64,000 nt of DNA from Hyaloperonospora brassicae (lineage: Eukaryota; Oomycota; Peronosporomycetes; Peronosporales; Peronosporaceae): the NCBI GenBank assembly GCA_947650285.1, contig CANTFL010001449.1:248001-312000 (forward strand). The letters run 5' to 3'. A program made the position numbers and the translations under genes. A model generated the notes under the pieces. The model did no database searches and was not told the origin of the DNA. It was given only the letters and a program-made list of their open reading frames with translations. The number at the start of each line of letters is the position of its first letter. The stretch's first letter is position 1. Below are positions 43,985 to 53,939 of this stretch, one piece after another.

Positions 43985-44388
43985 TTTCTCTTACCCAACG
44001 CCTATCAAGCTCTCGCCATGGACGCCTCATGTGCCTCCACCTCTCGTACTAACAAGCTTGGTAGAGCAAACTTTTATACATCGAAAAATTAGATGTAGTA
44101 GGTGCTGGAGGGGAGGGACCTGTTGAAAGTGGCAATCGGGGAGATCAAGATGTAGCAGTAAGTGAACGCGCTGGACCATGCGACGTAGAAGCGCATGTCT
44201 TACAAGGTGCTGACAATCATCCTTATCAAGATACATGTTTCGCAGCTGCCATTGCTTTGCTCGGCATGTAAAGCACAAGATGCAGAGTCGCGGCTAACGG
44301 AACACTTAGCAAATAAGCCCATTCTTTTTCGACGCTTCTTCACGGCAAGACAGACAAACGTGATGACGCGCTGCAATACATTAACAAG

Positions 44389-44664
44389 ATGAAGTCACTG
44401 GCGGAGCAGCTGGAAGCCGTAGGTGCTGCGGTTGACGAGGACGAAGTGGTGATTTCGCTCTTCAATAGTGTCAGGAATTCGTATGAATTTCCAATCACGG
44501 CGTCTAAGTCAAGCACCGCCTCGCTATCGTGGAAGCTTCTGACATCTCGAGTACTACATGAGAGGGTAAAGCATAAACAACATGATGGAGGTGCCGATGG
44601 AGCCGCACATAGCCAAGGTGACGCTTATATGTCTAGTAAGCAAGGAAAGCGGGAAAATTACTAG
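44389..44664 (+). pseudogene. Copia gag fragment
   Basis: A 91-codon open frame beginning MKSLAEQLEAVGAAVDEDEV continues with ISLFNSVRNSYEF, ITASKS and WKLLTSRVLHERVKHKQ. This is the UBN2/retrotransposon-gag pattern of copia elements (K-L-x-x-L-x-x-x-G-x-x-V-x-D-E then a Leu-x-x-L-P-x-x-Y motif). The expected zinc knuckle after it is missing or destroyed. Confidence 0.75.
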
Positions 44665-45779
44665 TTCAGTAAAGACAAGCGACGCATGTCACGAATATGG
44701 GAGCAAGGGCATCAGATCGCCAAAGCCAGGTGTGACTCAGCAGGAATGAGGAGAGGCAGAGGCCGCAGAAAACGAATATCGAGCAAGATAAAGACAAGTG
44801 TGGTGCTTTTTCTCAGTAGCTAGCGGTGCGTGTACCATCATACCGAGTTAAGTGTTCTTGGCCGACTTAGGTAGGCGCAAGACATGACGTACCCGATAGA
44901 GTACACGACGAGCCATAAGTTCATCTAGTCGGTGCATGTGCAACTCGCGAACGATGGAGGTGTACAAGCAATGGGAATGGTCATCATAGAGATGTCGATG
45001 AAGGCTCGCGCGACGTAATCACTGGTATGTGGCATGCGCCAACGATCTCGCTAAGCTTGTACTATATCGACCGCTTTGCCAAGGACGTCGGATCTGTCAC
45101 CTTCGAGCGTGGTGCTTATTTTACAGCTATGAAGGGTATCAAGTGAAAGATAGAGAGTCGCAAGGCAAATGATTGTTCAAGCTCTGCATGCAACCAATCA
45201 TGACGGTTGAGGCCAGTGCAACAAGATCGAAGCTATAAAGACATGAATACGTTCCTATGCACCTTAGACTTGATCACTTCGGCCGTATACGTCCGGATGT
45301 CATTGTTACAGTTTATCGCAGAGCTAGCATTGCCATTTCGTCGGTCAAGACTAGGGAGACACGTAAGAGTTTTCACCAGGAAATGTTGACGATTGTTAAC
45401 AAGAGGTAGCCATCTAATATGCACATGCTTTGGGTATAGAGTTACAGCAGGAACAAGAAACAATTGCGCAGGGTGAAGCCATTGATTCCGGCTGTGAAGA
45501 AATTGATGGACACCCGCATTGACAGAAGTTGCGGAAGTTTCAAGTGCTAGGTGATCCATGTCGTATCGAGGACTTCACGGTCCTATCGAGTTGAGAGCAA
45601 CAGCTCAAGCATGCTAAGATTTGCATCGACTTACGTCATGGCTTTTGTGGAAGGAATGCCGTCCATGTTAGAATTGGCTTTGGTTCGATGCCTGAAACAA
45701 GGGGCAGGAAGCCCGTGACCCGAAGTTCGACTCGCTGCTGAATAACGAATATGTTGACATATTGACGCAAACGAAGGAG

Positions 45780-46290
45780 CACACTGACAATGGGTGCAGA
45801 TGGTGCTTCGTGCCAAAGAGAATCACTTCGGTGAGGCTGAGCGGGTACAAAGCACTACTAGTTACCAATGTGCTTTCTTAGTTCGGCATCGAATACAATT
45901 AAAAAATTGTTCCAGGTTTCAAAATTATGTCGATTCGGATTGTATTGAGTCTGCATGCCGAGTACACCCTCATTTTGCACCAGATGGACAGGAATAATGC
46001 GCTTCTGAAAGGCATTTTCGACGAAAACGTTTGCATGACACAGTCAAGTGGATACAATCAACCCAAAGTAGCCGAATTTCTCATGCAAGATCAAACGGTT
46101 GCTGTATCGATTGAAGCAGTCCCCTCACATGTGAAGCCAACGATTGACAATTTGATGATCAAGATGGGTTTTGCCAGGTTTGGCAAGATCACTGAATCTA
46201 TTATGAAGGACAGCAGTGAAACTGTCATGTGGTGCGGTGTATCGACGATCTCATCATCGGAAGCAAGAACGCCAACTATATAATGTGACC
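45780..46290 (+). pseudogene. Copia reverse transcriptase fragment
   Basis: Three frames together give the copia RT. MVLRAKENHFGEAERV matches W-V-[FY]-x-x-K-x-x-x-x-G. SIRIVLSLHAEYTLILHQMD follows with the first catalytic Asp of copia RT. FARFGKITESIMKDSS comes next, and IDDLIIGSKNAN stands where YVDDLII is expected. Substitution in the YVDD box and frame changes make it inactive. Confidence 0.75.
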
Positions 46291-46540
46291 GGGCGTGCAA
46301 TCAGTAATCAGTTCGAGATGAAGGGTCTCGACGAGCTCAGGTATAATCTTGGTATGTAGATTTATAGCAATCACGTGGGAGCTCAAGTAACTATACGGCA
46401 GACCATGTCGTCAAGTCCGTCTCGACTAAGTTCGGCATGCATGATCGCAAGCTAGTGAAAATGCCGCAATATCCCGACTGCAGGTGACCAAGAACACGTG
46501 CAAAGGAGAGTACTAGCATGAGGGCACGATTAAGAACGTG

Positions 46541-48002
46541 CCCTAGCTAAAAGCCGTTTATCTGTATTTTCTTGTGACTTTGACACAAACAGTGGCACAA
46601 CAATGAATGGGTCGAGGTTGTCTTCATGTCTACAGACAAGCAGATTTCCATTTTTCGGGTGGCCGAAAATGGGCAAAATCTATTGATTACATCATTGCAC
46701 AAACAGATGCTTGATGCACGGAATCGGGAACAGCATCGCCGTGGGCTTACTGACAGTCGTAACAGGTTTGATCAAACGCGCGTCCAGTCAGATGGCACGT
46801 ATGTCTCCTTTCCTATTGTGCATGCAGCACGATATCACCGGCTTTGGCACCTGACGCCGTGCCGGCAGCGGTCTTGCTCGGAACCATCTTAACCTTGCGC
46901 ATCTATCTCTGTTTGCATCCTTCGTTACGAAACAATGTACGTTTCGTGATCTTCTCTAGCACACCTCTGCGAGACGTACACTTCTCTGCGCACACTTATA
47001 CCTCGTCCCAAATCACTTGTAGAGTCTTGGGCGACGAGAACACGGCGTTGCTGTGCAAGTACATTGCGCGAGTTCACAAACCTCGTCAGCTAGTTTTGTC
47101 TTTCCATACCTCAGTCCTTTCGTCAGCACGTGCCGAGCGATTACCTTTTGTGGCCGCGAGGCGCCAATCTTGGCCGAGCGAGCACTGCAACTGCATCGAT
47201 TTACCCATATCACATCCGTCCGATTGCAGGTTGTCCGACGTAGCACAAGATTGCCCTTATTGATCTCGACCATTCTCACTGCTCTTTCTTGCGTGTCTAG
47301 CCTCTTGTTTTTGATGCACGCCAGCAGCTGCTTCTCCGGAATAAAGTATGGACTGTTGAACGAAAGGTCTCGTCGAAACGCAGATGCCACACTTGTCAGC
47401 ACCAGCGCGTCCTACCCTTACACCCTCTTTCTACATCTACAACCACATCTCAGGCCCATAGTACACCGTCTATTCCGTCCAGGACAGACCGGTAAACACA
47501 TCACCATTGTGTCATGTCGTGAAAAGTCGTTTCAACCATGAAATAGACCTCCTACAGTTCCTTCTCAGCGTGTTCCGCGCGCTGTACAGACGGCGAGCAG
47601 CTTGTCCTCGGTCGAATCAAATACAGCGATGTATCCATTCCATCCACATCATCGAGTGCTTGCTTCCGCGTCCAGCCAACGTCAACGCGCGCCTGCGTTG
47701 ATCGACTGATGTCTGGACAAGCGAAAATACCGTGCAATTTCTTGGCCGGTTCGTTGCATTCCGGAGCCAACTGTAAAACCCCAAGTCGCTCTTCTTGTCG
47801 CAATTGGTGGACTCCCATACTTCGGCTCTATAGGCAAAGAAAGACTGCCACTAAAACCTCTCGTGCCGGTTTCCCACAGCAAACAATGTCAACGGCAGTG
47901 CCAGTGTGCGCTTTTGTATCTCTCTCTATCCGGTGGGTCCGTTCCAATCGCTGCTGACCCCTTCGCGTAAACACGTCACAACGCAAAAACGCTCGTCCCA
48001 AA
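46541..48002. other. Intergenic between the copia remnant and PFK (1.46 kb)
   Basis: No confident gene. Open frames of 100-160 codons occur on both strands (for example 47,013-47,402 minus and 47,053-47,541 plus), but none shows a domain or consistent splicing into a longer model. The last 300 bp are C-rich, consistent with the PFK 5' region. Confidence 0.45.
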
Positions 48003-49535
48003 ATGAGCTCTGCCCAGCGCTCCACCCCCCGCCGCGAGTCCGTCGACTCGTCGGCCGCTGCCTTTCAGGATGTGCACAAGACGGCGCCTTTTGCCAGCAA
48101 ACATCCCAAGGGGTTCGGTGAGATGGTCCTGGTCCACGGCGTCAGCATTGCGCAAACGTATCTCCTGCCCGTGCCCCATCTTCGCCAATGGCTACCAGAG
48201 CAAGACAAGGAAGTTTGCAACCGTCGCAAGCTCGACACGCTCGTGGAGAACACTGCAGGACGTAAGAGCACGTACAACAAGATCATGGGCGACTCGGACG
48301 TGATCCTGGGCGACATTCGCCGCAACAATACGCAAGTACCGGTGTCACGCGCCTATGTGCGAGCCGGTCCTCGTGCCTGCACGTACTTTGATCCTGCCAC
48401 GGTCAAAGCAGCCATTGTGACCTGTGGTGGCCTCTGCCCTGGTCTCAACAATGTCGTGCGGGACGTCACGCTTGCGCTGTGGAATTTGTACGGCGTGCGC
48501 GAGATCTACGGCATTCGCATGGGGTTTGCTGGATTCTACAATTGGGACTCGCTCGAGCAGAAGGAAGCCCCTATCATGCTGACGCTCAAGTTAGTGGCCA
48601 ACATTCATCACCACGGTGGAACGATCCTCGGCTCCAACCGTGGCGGCTTTGACCAAGACAAGATTATCAACTTCCTGACCACGCACGGCGTGTCGCAACT
48701 GTACGTGATTGGCGGCGATGGTACCCACCGTGCTGCCAACAAGATCTCCGAGGAGTGCCGTCGTCGCAAGCTGCCAATCGCTGTCGCTGGAGTGCCCAAA
48801 ACTATTGATAACGATGTGGATCTACTTGATCGCAGCTTTGGCTTCAACACGGCCGTCGAAGAGGCCCAGCGTGCCATTCGCTCGGCCAGCACGGAGGCTC
48901 GTTGCGTACCGAACGGTATCGGCGTCGTCAAGCTCATGGGGCGAAGCTCTGGTTTCATCGCTGCGCACGCGTCGCTTTCGAGTGGCGACGTGAACCTGTG
49001 TCTGGTCCCAGAGATCCCGATCGAGCTGGACGGTCCACGCAGCTGCCTCGACCACCTCGAGCATGTAGTGGAGGAGCTAGGCCACGGCGTCGTTGTTGTC
49101 GCCGAGGGTGCCGGCGAAGAGCTACTAGGCACGTCAGTGGAAGCCGACGCTGGTGGCAATAAGAAGCTGCCCCCTATCGGTGCGTTTATGAAGGATCGCA
49201 TCCAAGAGCACTTTGCGAAGAAGGGCAAAGAGTGTACTGTCAAGTACATTGATCCCTCCTACATGATCCGTTCGGTGCCAGCAAATGCTGCAGACAGTCT
49301 GTATTGCATGCTACTGGGCCAGAACGCCGTGCACGGCGCTATGGCTGGCTACACTGGTTTCACAGTCGGCCTTAGCGCTAACCGCGTCGTCTACTTCCCG
49401 ATCGAAGCTGTCACGCGCAACTCACCTCGTTGCATGGACCCCTTTGGCCGCACGTGGGAGCGTGTACTGTGTCTGACGCGCCAGCCCAACACGGCCCGCG
49501 AGGGTCACATCAAGGGCGCCAAGTCGTCGGACTAA
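48003..49535 (+). CDS. 6-phosphofructokinase, ATP-type signature in the PPi-PFK-related (plant/trypanosome-like) clade
   Basis: A single exon of 510 residues. The N-terminal 130 residues form the extra segment of the long eukaryotic PFK clade (also found in plant and kinetoplastid enzymes). The PFK core shows GGLCPGLN (142-149), SNRGGFD, GGDGT (237-241), VPKTIDND (264-271), MGRSSGF (312-318) and a C-terminal YFPIEAV. Gly in GGDGT is the residue seen in ATP-dependent enzymes (PPi users have Asp), while Lys in PKTIDND is the PPi-clade residue. The same combination occurs in ATP-using enzymes of trypanosomes. I therefore call it ATP-dependent, although databases may label it PPi-PFK. It phosphorylates fructose 6-phosphate in glycolysis, in the cytosol. 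Confidence 0.93.
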   Translation: MSSAQRSTPRRESVDSSAAAFQDVHKTAPFASKHPKGFGEMVLVHGVSIAQTYLLPVPHLRQWLPEQDKEVCNRRKLDTLVENTAGRKSTYNKIMGDSDVILGDIRRNNTQVPVSRAYVRAGPRACTYFDPATVKAAIVTCGGLCPGLNNVVRDVTLALWNLYGVREIYGIRMGFAGFYNWDSLEQKEAPIMLTLKLVANIHHHGGTILGSNRGGFDQDKIINFLTTHGVSQLYVIGGDGTHRAANKISEECRRRKLPIAVAGVPKTIDNDVDLLDRSFGFNTAVEEAQRAIRSASTEARCVPNGIGVVKLMGRSSGFIAAHASLSSGDVNLCLVPEIPIELDGPRSCLDHLEHVVEELGHGVVVVAEGAGEELLGTSVEADAGGNKKLPPIGAFMKDRIQEHFAKKGKECTVKYIDPSYMIRSVPANAADSLYCMLLGQNAVHGAMAGYTGFTVGLSANRVVYFPIEAVTRNSPRCMDPFGRTWERVLCLTRQPNTAREGHIKGAKSSD

Positions 49536-50476
49536 GTCAATTGCAATGCGCAGCACCTTATCCAAGTCAGCGAAGGCTCGGGGAATACATCGAGGTGAAC
49601 CATTTGAGCATTCGTGACGATGATCGTGATCATTTCTCAGCAAAATCATCAAATGGCATTGGCTTGCGGCGAGTACGTCAGTCATTGCGTGTCCGAAGCG
49701 CGTTGGTCTATCACGTACTCAATCCTACATCAGTTCTGCCTCAATGTTCGCTTCCGGCCGTTGTTTTGTTGGGAAAGAGAGGGCTTTCAACCTGAACAAC
49801 GACAACTGAACGGAAGAGCGTTGAAACTGAAGCCTTTGCCATGCAAAGCTATGTGTATGCAAGTTCTTTCGTACCGATGTCAACGGTGGAGTTTGAAGTC
49901 AAACTCATTCGCTGAATCTGCTTGCAGTCCGACTCGCAAGTGATCCGGGAGCTCAGCATTGCTCACTGTACTACAAGTCAAACGTTTCGCTTGCGTCATC
50001 ACGTGGAGCACTACCGATTGATCGTGAGACAACGTACCGGTATCTCCCTACGTGCTTTTTACTGTAATACCATCACCAACTAGAGGCAAAACAGGTGTCC
50101 GTCCATGACACCGCCACATAAATGTCCAGCTCTGCTCGGTTCCTCGAACAAACAATCGTACTTTGCAACCCCCCGGGAAACACTCATAATGTCCCTCTTC
50201 CCCTATCACCTTTTTCACTAACCATTAGCTACCAGACAACATGCGCGGCTATTTTTGCACATTCGATCTTATCCGCTCCGTACCGGTACATCACCCGCAA
50301 ATCCATGTACCCAAAACGCCAAAATTGGGCCACTGCTGCCCTTCACTGACGTAGTGCAGCAAAGATTGTCTGCCCGCTCCACATCCCCCTCGACGCTCAC
50401 CTTATTCTTCAAGCTGCCAGTGGCCCCTCACGTCCCCCCCTGCATCACACGCCTCACGGACAACAGCACTCGCGTC
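49536..50476. other. Intergenic between PFK and alanine aminotransferase (0.94 kb)
   Basis: No gene is recognised. Short frames only. The final 220 bp are C/T-rich, typical of the leader region of oomycete housekeeping genes. Confidence 0.5.
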
Positions 50477-51979
50477 ATGCTCGCTCGTCAGGCCCTCAAG
50501 CAGCTGCGCTCGTCGTCGTCCGCATCGACGAACCGCAGCTTCGCCGTGCTGACCGTCGATACGATTAACCCCAACATTGTCAAGGCCGAGTACGCCGTGC
50601 GCGGTGCACTGGTGCTGCGCTCGAACGAGTACGTGAGTCAATTGGCTCGTGGCGACACGTCGCTGCCCTTTGATAAGGTCATTCCGTGCAACATCGGGAA
50701 CCCCCAAGTGCTCAAGCAAGAGCCGATCGAGTTCCACCGTCAAGTGCTCGCGCTCGTCAATGTCCCGGGTCTCGTCGAAAAGCCCGAGGCACAGAAGCTC
50801 TTTCAACCAGACGCCATCGCTCGTGCCAAGTTCTACATTGACAATATTGCGGGCGGAACGGGTGCGTACGGACACAGTAAAGGCTCTGCGGTTGTGCGGG
50901 AAGAGGTCGCACGCTTTCTTCAGCGTCGCGACGGCCACTCTGCTGACCCAGAAGACATTTACCTCACAGACGGTGCGAGTCCAGCAGTGCAGAACTCGCT
51001 GCTGGCTCTGATCCGCAACAGCAACGACGCGATTTTGGCGCCCATTCCGCAGTACCCATTGTACTCGGCAGCTATTGCCATCAATGGAGGCACGTTGGTC
51101 GGGTACTACCTGGACGAAGCCAACACGTGGGGCCTGGACGTGACGGAACTGGCGCGGGCTGTGAAGGAAGCTCGGGATGCAGGCAAGACTGTGCGTGCGA
51201 TGGCTGTGATCAACCCTGGCAACCCAACGGGTCAGTGCTTGACGGTGGCGAATATTGAGGCGATCATCAAGTTTTGCAAACAGGAGAACATCTTGATCAT
51301 GGCGGACGAGGTGTACCAGGAGAACGTGTACGCAGAGGGCAAGAAGTTCCTATCGTTCAAGAAGGTGCTGCGTGACATGGGCAACGCTTATGACGACGTG
51401 GAGCTCATTTCGTTCCACTCGACGTCCAAGGGGTTCACTGGCGAGTGCGGTCGCCGTGGTGGCTACATGGAGTTGGTGAACATTGATGCGGGCGTGAAGG
51501 ACCAGTTCTACAAGCTCATGTCGGTGAACCTGTGTTCGAACATTGAGGGCCAGTTGATGGTGGGAATGATGACGAACCCGCCGCAGCCCGGCGACGCGTC
51601 GTACGAGCGGTACGCCGAGCAGCGCGATGGCATTCTTGGGTCGCTTAAGCGCCGTGCCGTGAAGATCGTCAAGGCCTTCAACGAGCTGGAGGGCGTCACG
51701 TGTAACGAGACCGAGGGTGCGATGTACACGTTTCCCAAGATCACGCTTCCAGTCCAGGCCGTTGAGGCTGCCAAGGATGCAGGCATGGCGCCTGACGCGT
51801 TCTACTGCATGCAGATGCTGGATAGCACGGGGATCGTGGTCGTACCTGGCTCGGGCTTTGGCCAGAAAGAGGGTACGTGGCACTTTCGCTCAACGATTTT
51901 GCCGCCCGAGGAGGCCGTGGACGAGGTGATTGCGAAGACATCCAAGTTCCACGCCGAGTTCATGGACAAGTACCGGTAG
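50477..51979 (+). CDS. Alanine aminotransferase (glutamate-pyruvate transaminase)
   Basis: A single exon of 500 residues. It is a fold-type I PLP aminotransferase. The N-terminus MLARQALKQLRSSSSASTNR is Arg/Ser-rich and lacks acidic residues, as in a mitochondrial targeting peptide; the mature part begins near residue 28. Landmarks are VIPCNIGNPQ (substrate loop), YIDNIAGGTGAYGHSKG, INPGNPTGQ (PLP phosphate region), MADEVYQENVY with Asp277 and Tyr280, and SFHSTSKGFTGECGRRGGY with the PLP lysine Lys318. It interconverts alanine and 2-oxoglutarate with pyruvate and glutamate. The first in-frame ATG is used as start. It lies downstream of PFK, but about 0.9 kb away with its own promoter region. 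Confidence 0.95.
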   Translation: MLARQALKQLRSSSSASTNRSFAVLTVDTINPNIVKAEYAVRGALVLRSNEYVSQLARGDTSLPFDKVIPCNIGNPQVLKQEPIEFHRQVLALVNVPGLVEKPEAQKLFQPDAIARAKFYIDNIAGGTGAYGHSKGSAVVREEVARFLQRRDGHSADPEDIYLTDGASPAVQNSLLALIRNSNDAILAPIPQYPLYSAAIAINGGTLVGYYLDEANTWGLDVTELARAVKEARDAGKTVRAMAVINPGNPTGQCLTVANIEAIIKFCKQENILIMADEVYQENVYAEGKKFLSFKKVLRDMGNAYDDVELISFHSTSKGFTGECGRRGGYMELVNIDAGVKDQFYKLMSVNLCSNIEGQLMVGMMTNPPQPGDASYERYAEQRDGILGSLKRRAVKIVKAFNELEGVTCNETEGAMYTFPKITLPVQAVEAAKDAGMAPDAFYCMQMLDSTGIVVVPGSGFGQKEGTWHFRSTILPPEEAVDEVIAKTSKFHAEFMDKYR

Positions 51980-52191
51980 ATCACTCAGCCCACGTCTTGG
52001 CAAAACAGCGTCTCACAGCGATAGCTACAAAAGACAGACGCTAAGTGGAAAGCTATGATTCCCATCAAGAAATTCTTGCAGTCGGTCGACGACGAGGACT
52101 TTTGTGGTCCACACAGCAGTAATACCGGTACGTCCGCTTCATCCGTGTGCGACTCTCGGGCGAAAAGCTCAATAGGATTAGCAATAGCAGT

Positions 52192-53939
52192 ATGTTCATC
52201 TTGCCAGTGAGCGAAGACTCGTGGCTTTTCCGCGCGTGCCTGTACTATGGCCTCCTGGTGCTGCTGGTCGAGCTCCTTGTGCCTCTTATCTTCCACCGTC
52301 GCGTGCGCATCGAGATTCCTCGCTTTGTCCTGCCTGCACCGGCAGTACCTCTACCTCCTCGCGTCTTCCAACAGCGTCGACGGAAACTACAGCAACAAGC
52401 GGCGGCACTACAACGGGCCCTCGCAGAGACGCCGCGTCTATCTCCACAGGAAAAGAGGCAGTTGTTGACGAGGAGTGCTACAAAGAGACGACGACCAGTC
52501 GTGACTTCTCCGTCTCCTTCTTTCGTTGTGTCGTCTGGTTTGGATACGTTGGGGCCTTTGGTGGAGCTGACGAGGCCGACATCGCCACGGCAATTCAATG
52601 GGAATAGGTGGACCGTTGAACCCAGTGCAGGATCGGAAGGTACAGATACGAGCAGGTTGTGGAGGACGAATGAGGAGTCTCGGTCGTCGAGAAGCCCTTC
52701 GCCCATGGCAATGAGTCATTTTTTTCGAGCGACTCGTGCAGCTCGACAGGGTGGATTTTCGTTTCACGAAGCGACTGAGGAAGAAAAAGATGGTACAGAA
52801 ATGACGACGAGTGTGCGAAAGGAGCCAATTGATCGGATGCAAGTCGTCGATCGACGAATGGCGAAACGGAAGGAATCGGCAGTCGTATCGAGGCAAAGGC
52901 CGGTGCGCTTCGTGTCGGAAGGCGCTGAGCATATCGGGTATGCCGGATCTAGTGGAGCCGGTGCACAGCTAGAGGCACTGACACGAGCGCGCTGGCGACA
53001 GCAAGTCACAACTCGACGTCCGGAGCGAGTGCTTTTGCCTCCTTCCGATGGAATCGCCTTGTCAGCATCAGCAGAAAAGTTGGCAGAGCGCTCTGTTCTC
53101 GGTATACCCGACCCGACAGCGCGCGGGACCTCACCTTATCTGGCAAGACAACTCCACAAAGGCAAAGTTATGAACGATGATGTGACGAGGAAAAAGTCAG
53201 GGCACATTGGCGCTTTGTCCACGGTAGGACGGCAAAGTGAAAAACTAGCGACGGAAAGTGCGATGAAGAGGAAGGAGATAGCGCAGGATGAGCCGCTCAC
53301 TGCTTTTCAGGCATTTTGCGCTTCGTTTGCAGCTGGTGGCTCAGCAGCAGCTCGACAAGCTGCGGCAAAGCGAAAGCATCGCGAGGCTTTCGAAGCAGAA
53401 GACAAACATGCGCATGATACTTCCGCGACAGGCCAGCAAATCGACAATCACGCCAAACGTCCACGAACATTTGTGCAAGCCTCAGAGCGGTCCAATGGCG
53501 GGGGCGATGTGGCTGTAACATCGCATAGCGTAGGTGAACGCGTAAATGATGAAAAGCAGGTGGTTGATGCTACTGCGACAACTCAAGGGGTCCTAGAAAA
53601 GCGTAAATATGACCAGGCGTTTGGAACGACTGAAGGGCAGGATCGGCTACACGAAAAGTAGGGACTTCTTCCATGTCGCGAGCCACAGGCACTTGTAGTA
53701 TCATGAAGCTGACCGTCTGTACTGTTGTTTGCACGTATTCCAGGACACCCCGTATCGTAAGGCGAATCTCATTTGGGGACGAGGCAGACGCATTGATCGA
53801 TGCAAGCTTGGGGAAATATTCGGCGCAGGGATCGAATGGAAAGCGCGAACGCAAGAAGGCTCTCGGTATTGTCGATGATGACGACGAGGATGCCGAGTGG
53901 CGCGAATCTCTTGCTTACCAACCTCGTCACTTCGAGTAG
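52192..53939 (+). CDS. Uncharacterised protein with one N-terminal membrane span and a long basic, low-complexity C-terminal domain
   Basis: Two exons: 52,192-53,657 and 53,744-53,939 (intron 86 nt; 553 residues). Residues about 13-34 (WLFRACLYYGLLVLLVELLV) form a single membrane segment. After it the protein is rich in Arg, Lys, Ser and Gln, with basic clusters such as RRRKLQQQ, KRRRPVV and AAKRKHREAFE that could be nuclear localisation signals. A repeated [KR]-KxxxAF motif (KRKHREAFE and KRKYDQAFG) occurs near the C-terminus. It ends in a short conserved-looking segment (VRRISFGDEADALID and a DDDDEDAEW acidic stretch). I recognise no family. The topology recalls integral membrane nucleoporins of the POM121 type, but FG repeats are absent. 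That comparison is weak. Confidence 0.6.

Larger units (their letters stand above)
43985..46540 (+). mobile_element. Decayed Ty1/copia LTR retrotransposon
   Basis: Successive plus-strand fragments match a copia polyprotein in order. Gag (UBN2 type) is at 44,371-44,664. A post-protease block (VQLANDGGVQAMGM near 44,939, then DVWHAP and a YFTAMKG segment to 45,150) comes next. Then follow the start of RT with MVLRAKENHFGEAERV near 45,800, the RT core with LLSLHAEYTLILHQMD near 45,935-46,010, and a degenerate YVDD box (IDDLIIGSKNAN, near 46,238). The RT/RNase H junction reads VKSVSTKFGMHD near 46,410. There are many frameshifts and stops, and the RNase H end is missing. No LTR pair was identified, so boundaries are approximate. 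It interrupts an otherwise gene-dense region. Confidence 0.82.

Noticed and set aside
47013..47541. Overlapping frames of 129 (minus) and 162 (plus) codons upstream of PFK
   Set aside because: They compete on opposite strands and neither shows a family motif. I tried joining neighbouring minus-strand frames into one gene but found no consistent splice chain.
48608..49249. 213-codon minus-strand frame inside PFK
   Set aside because: It is the antisense shadow of the PFK coding sequence, which carries all catalytic motifs.
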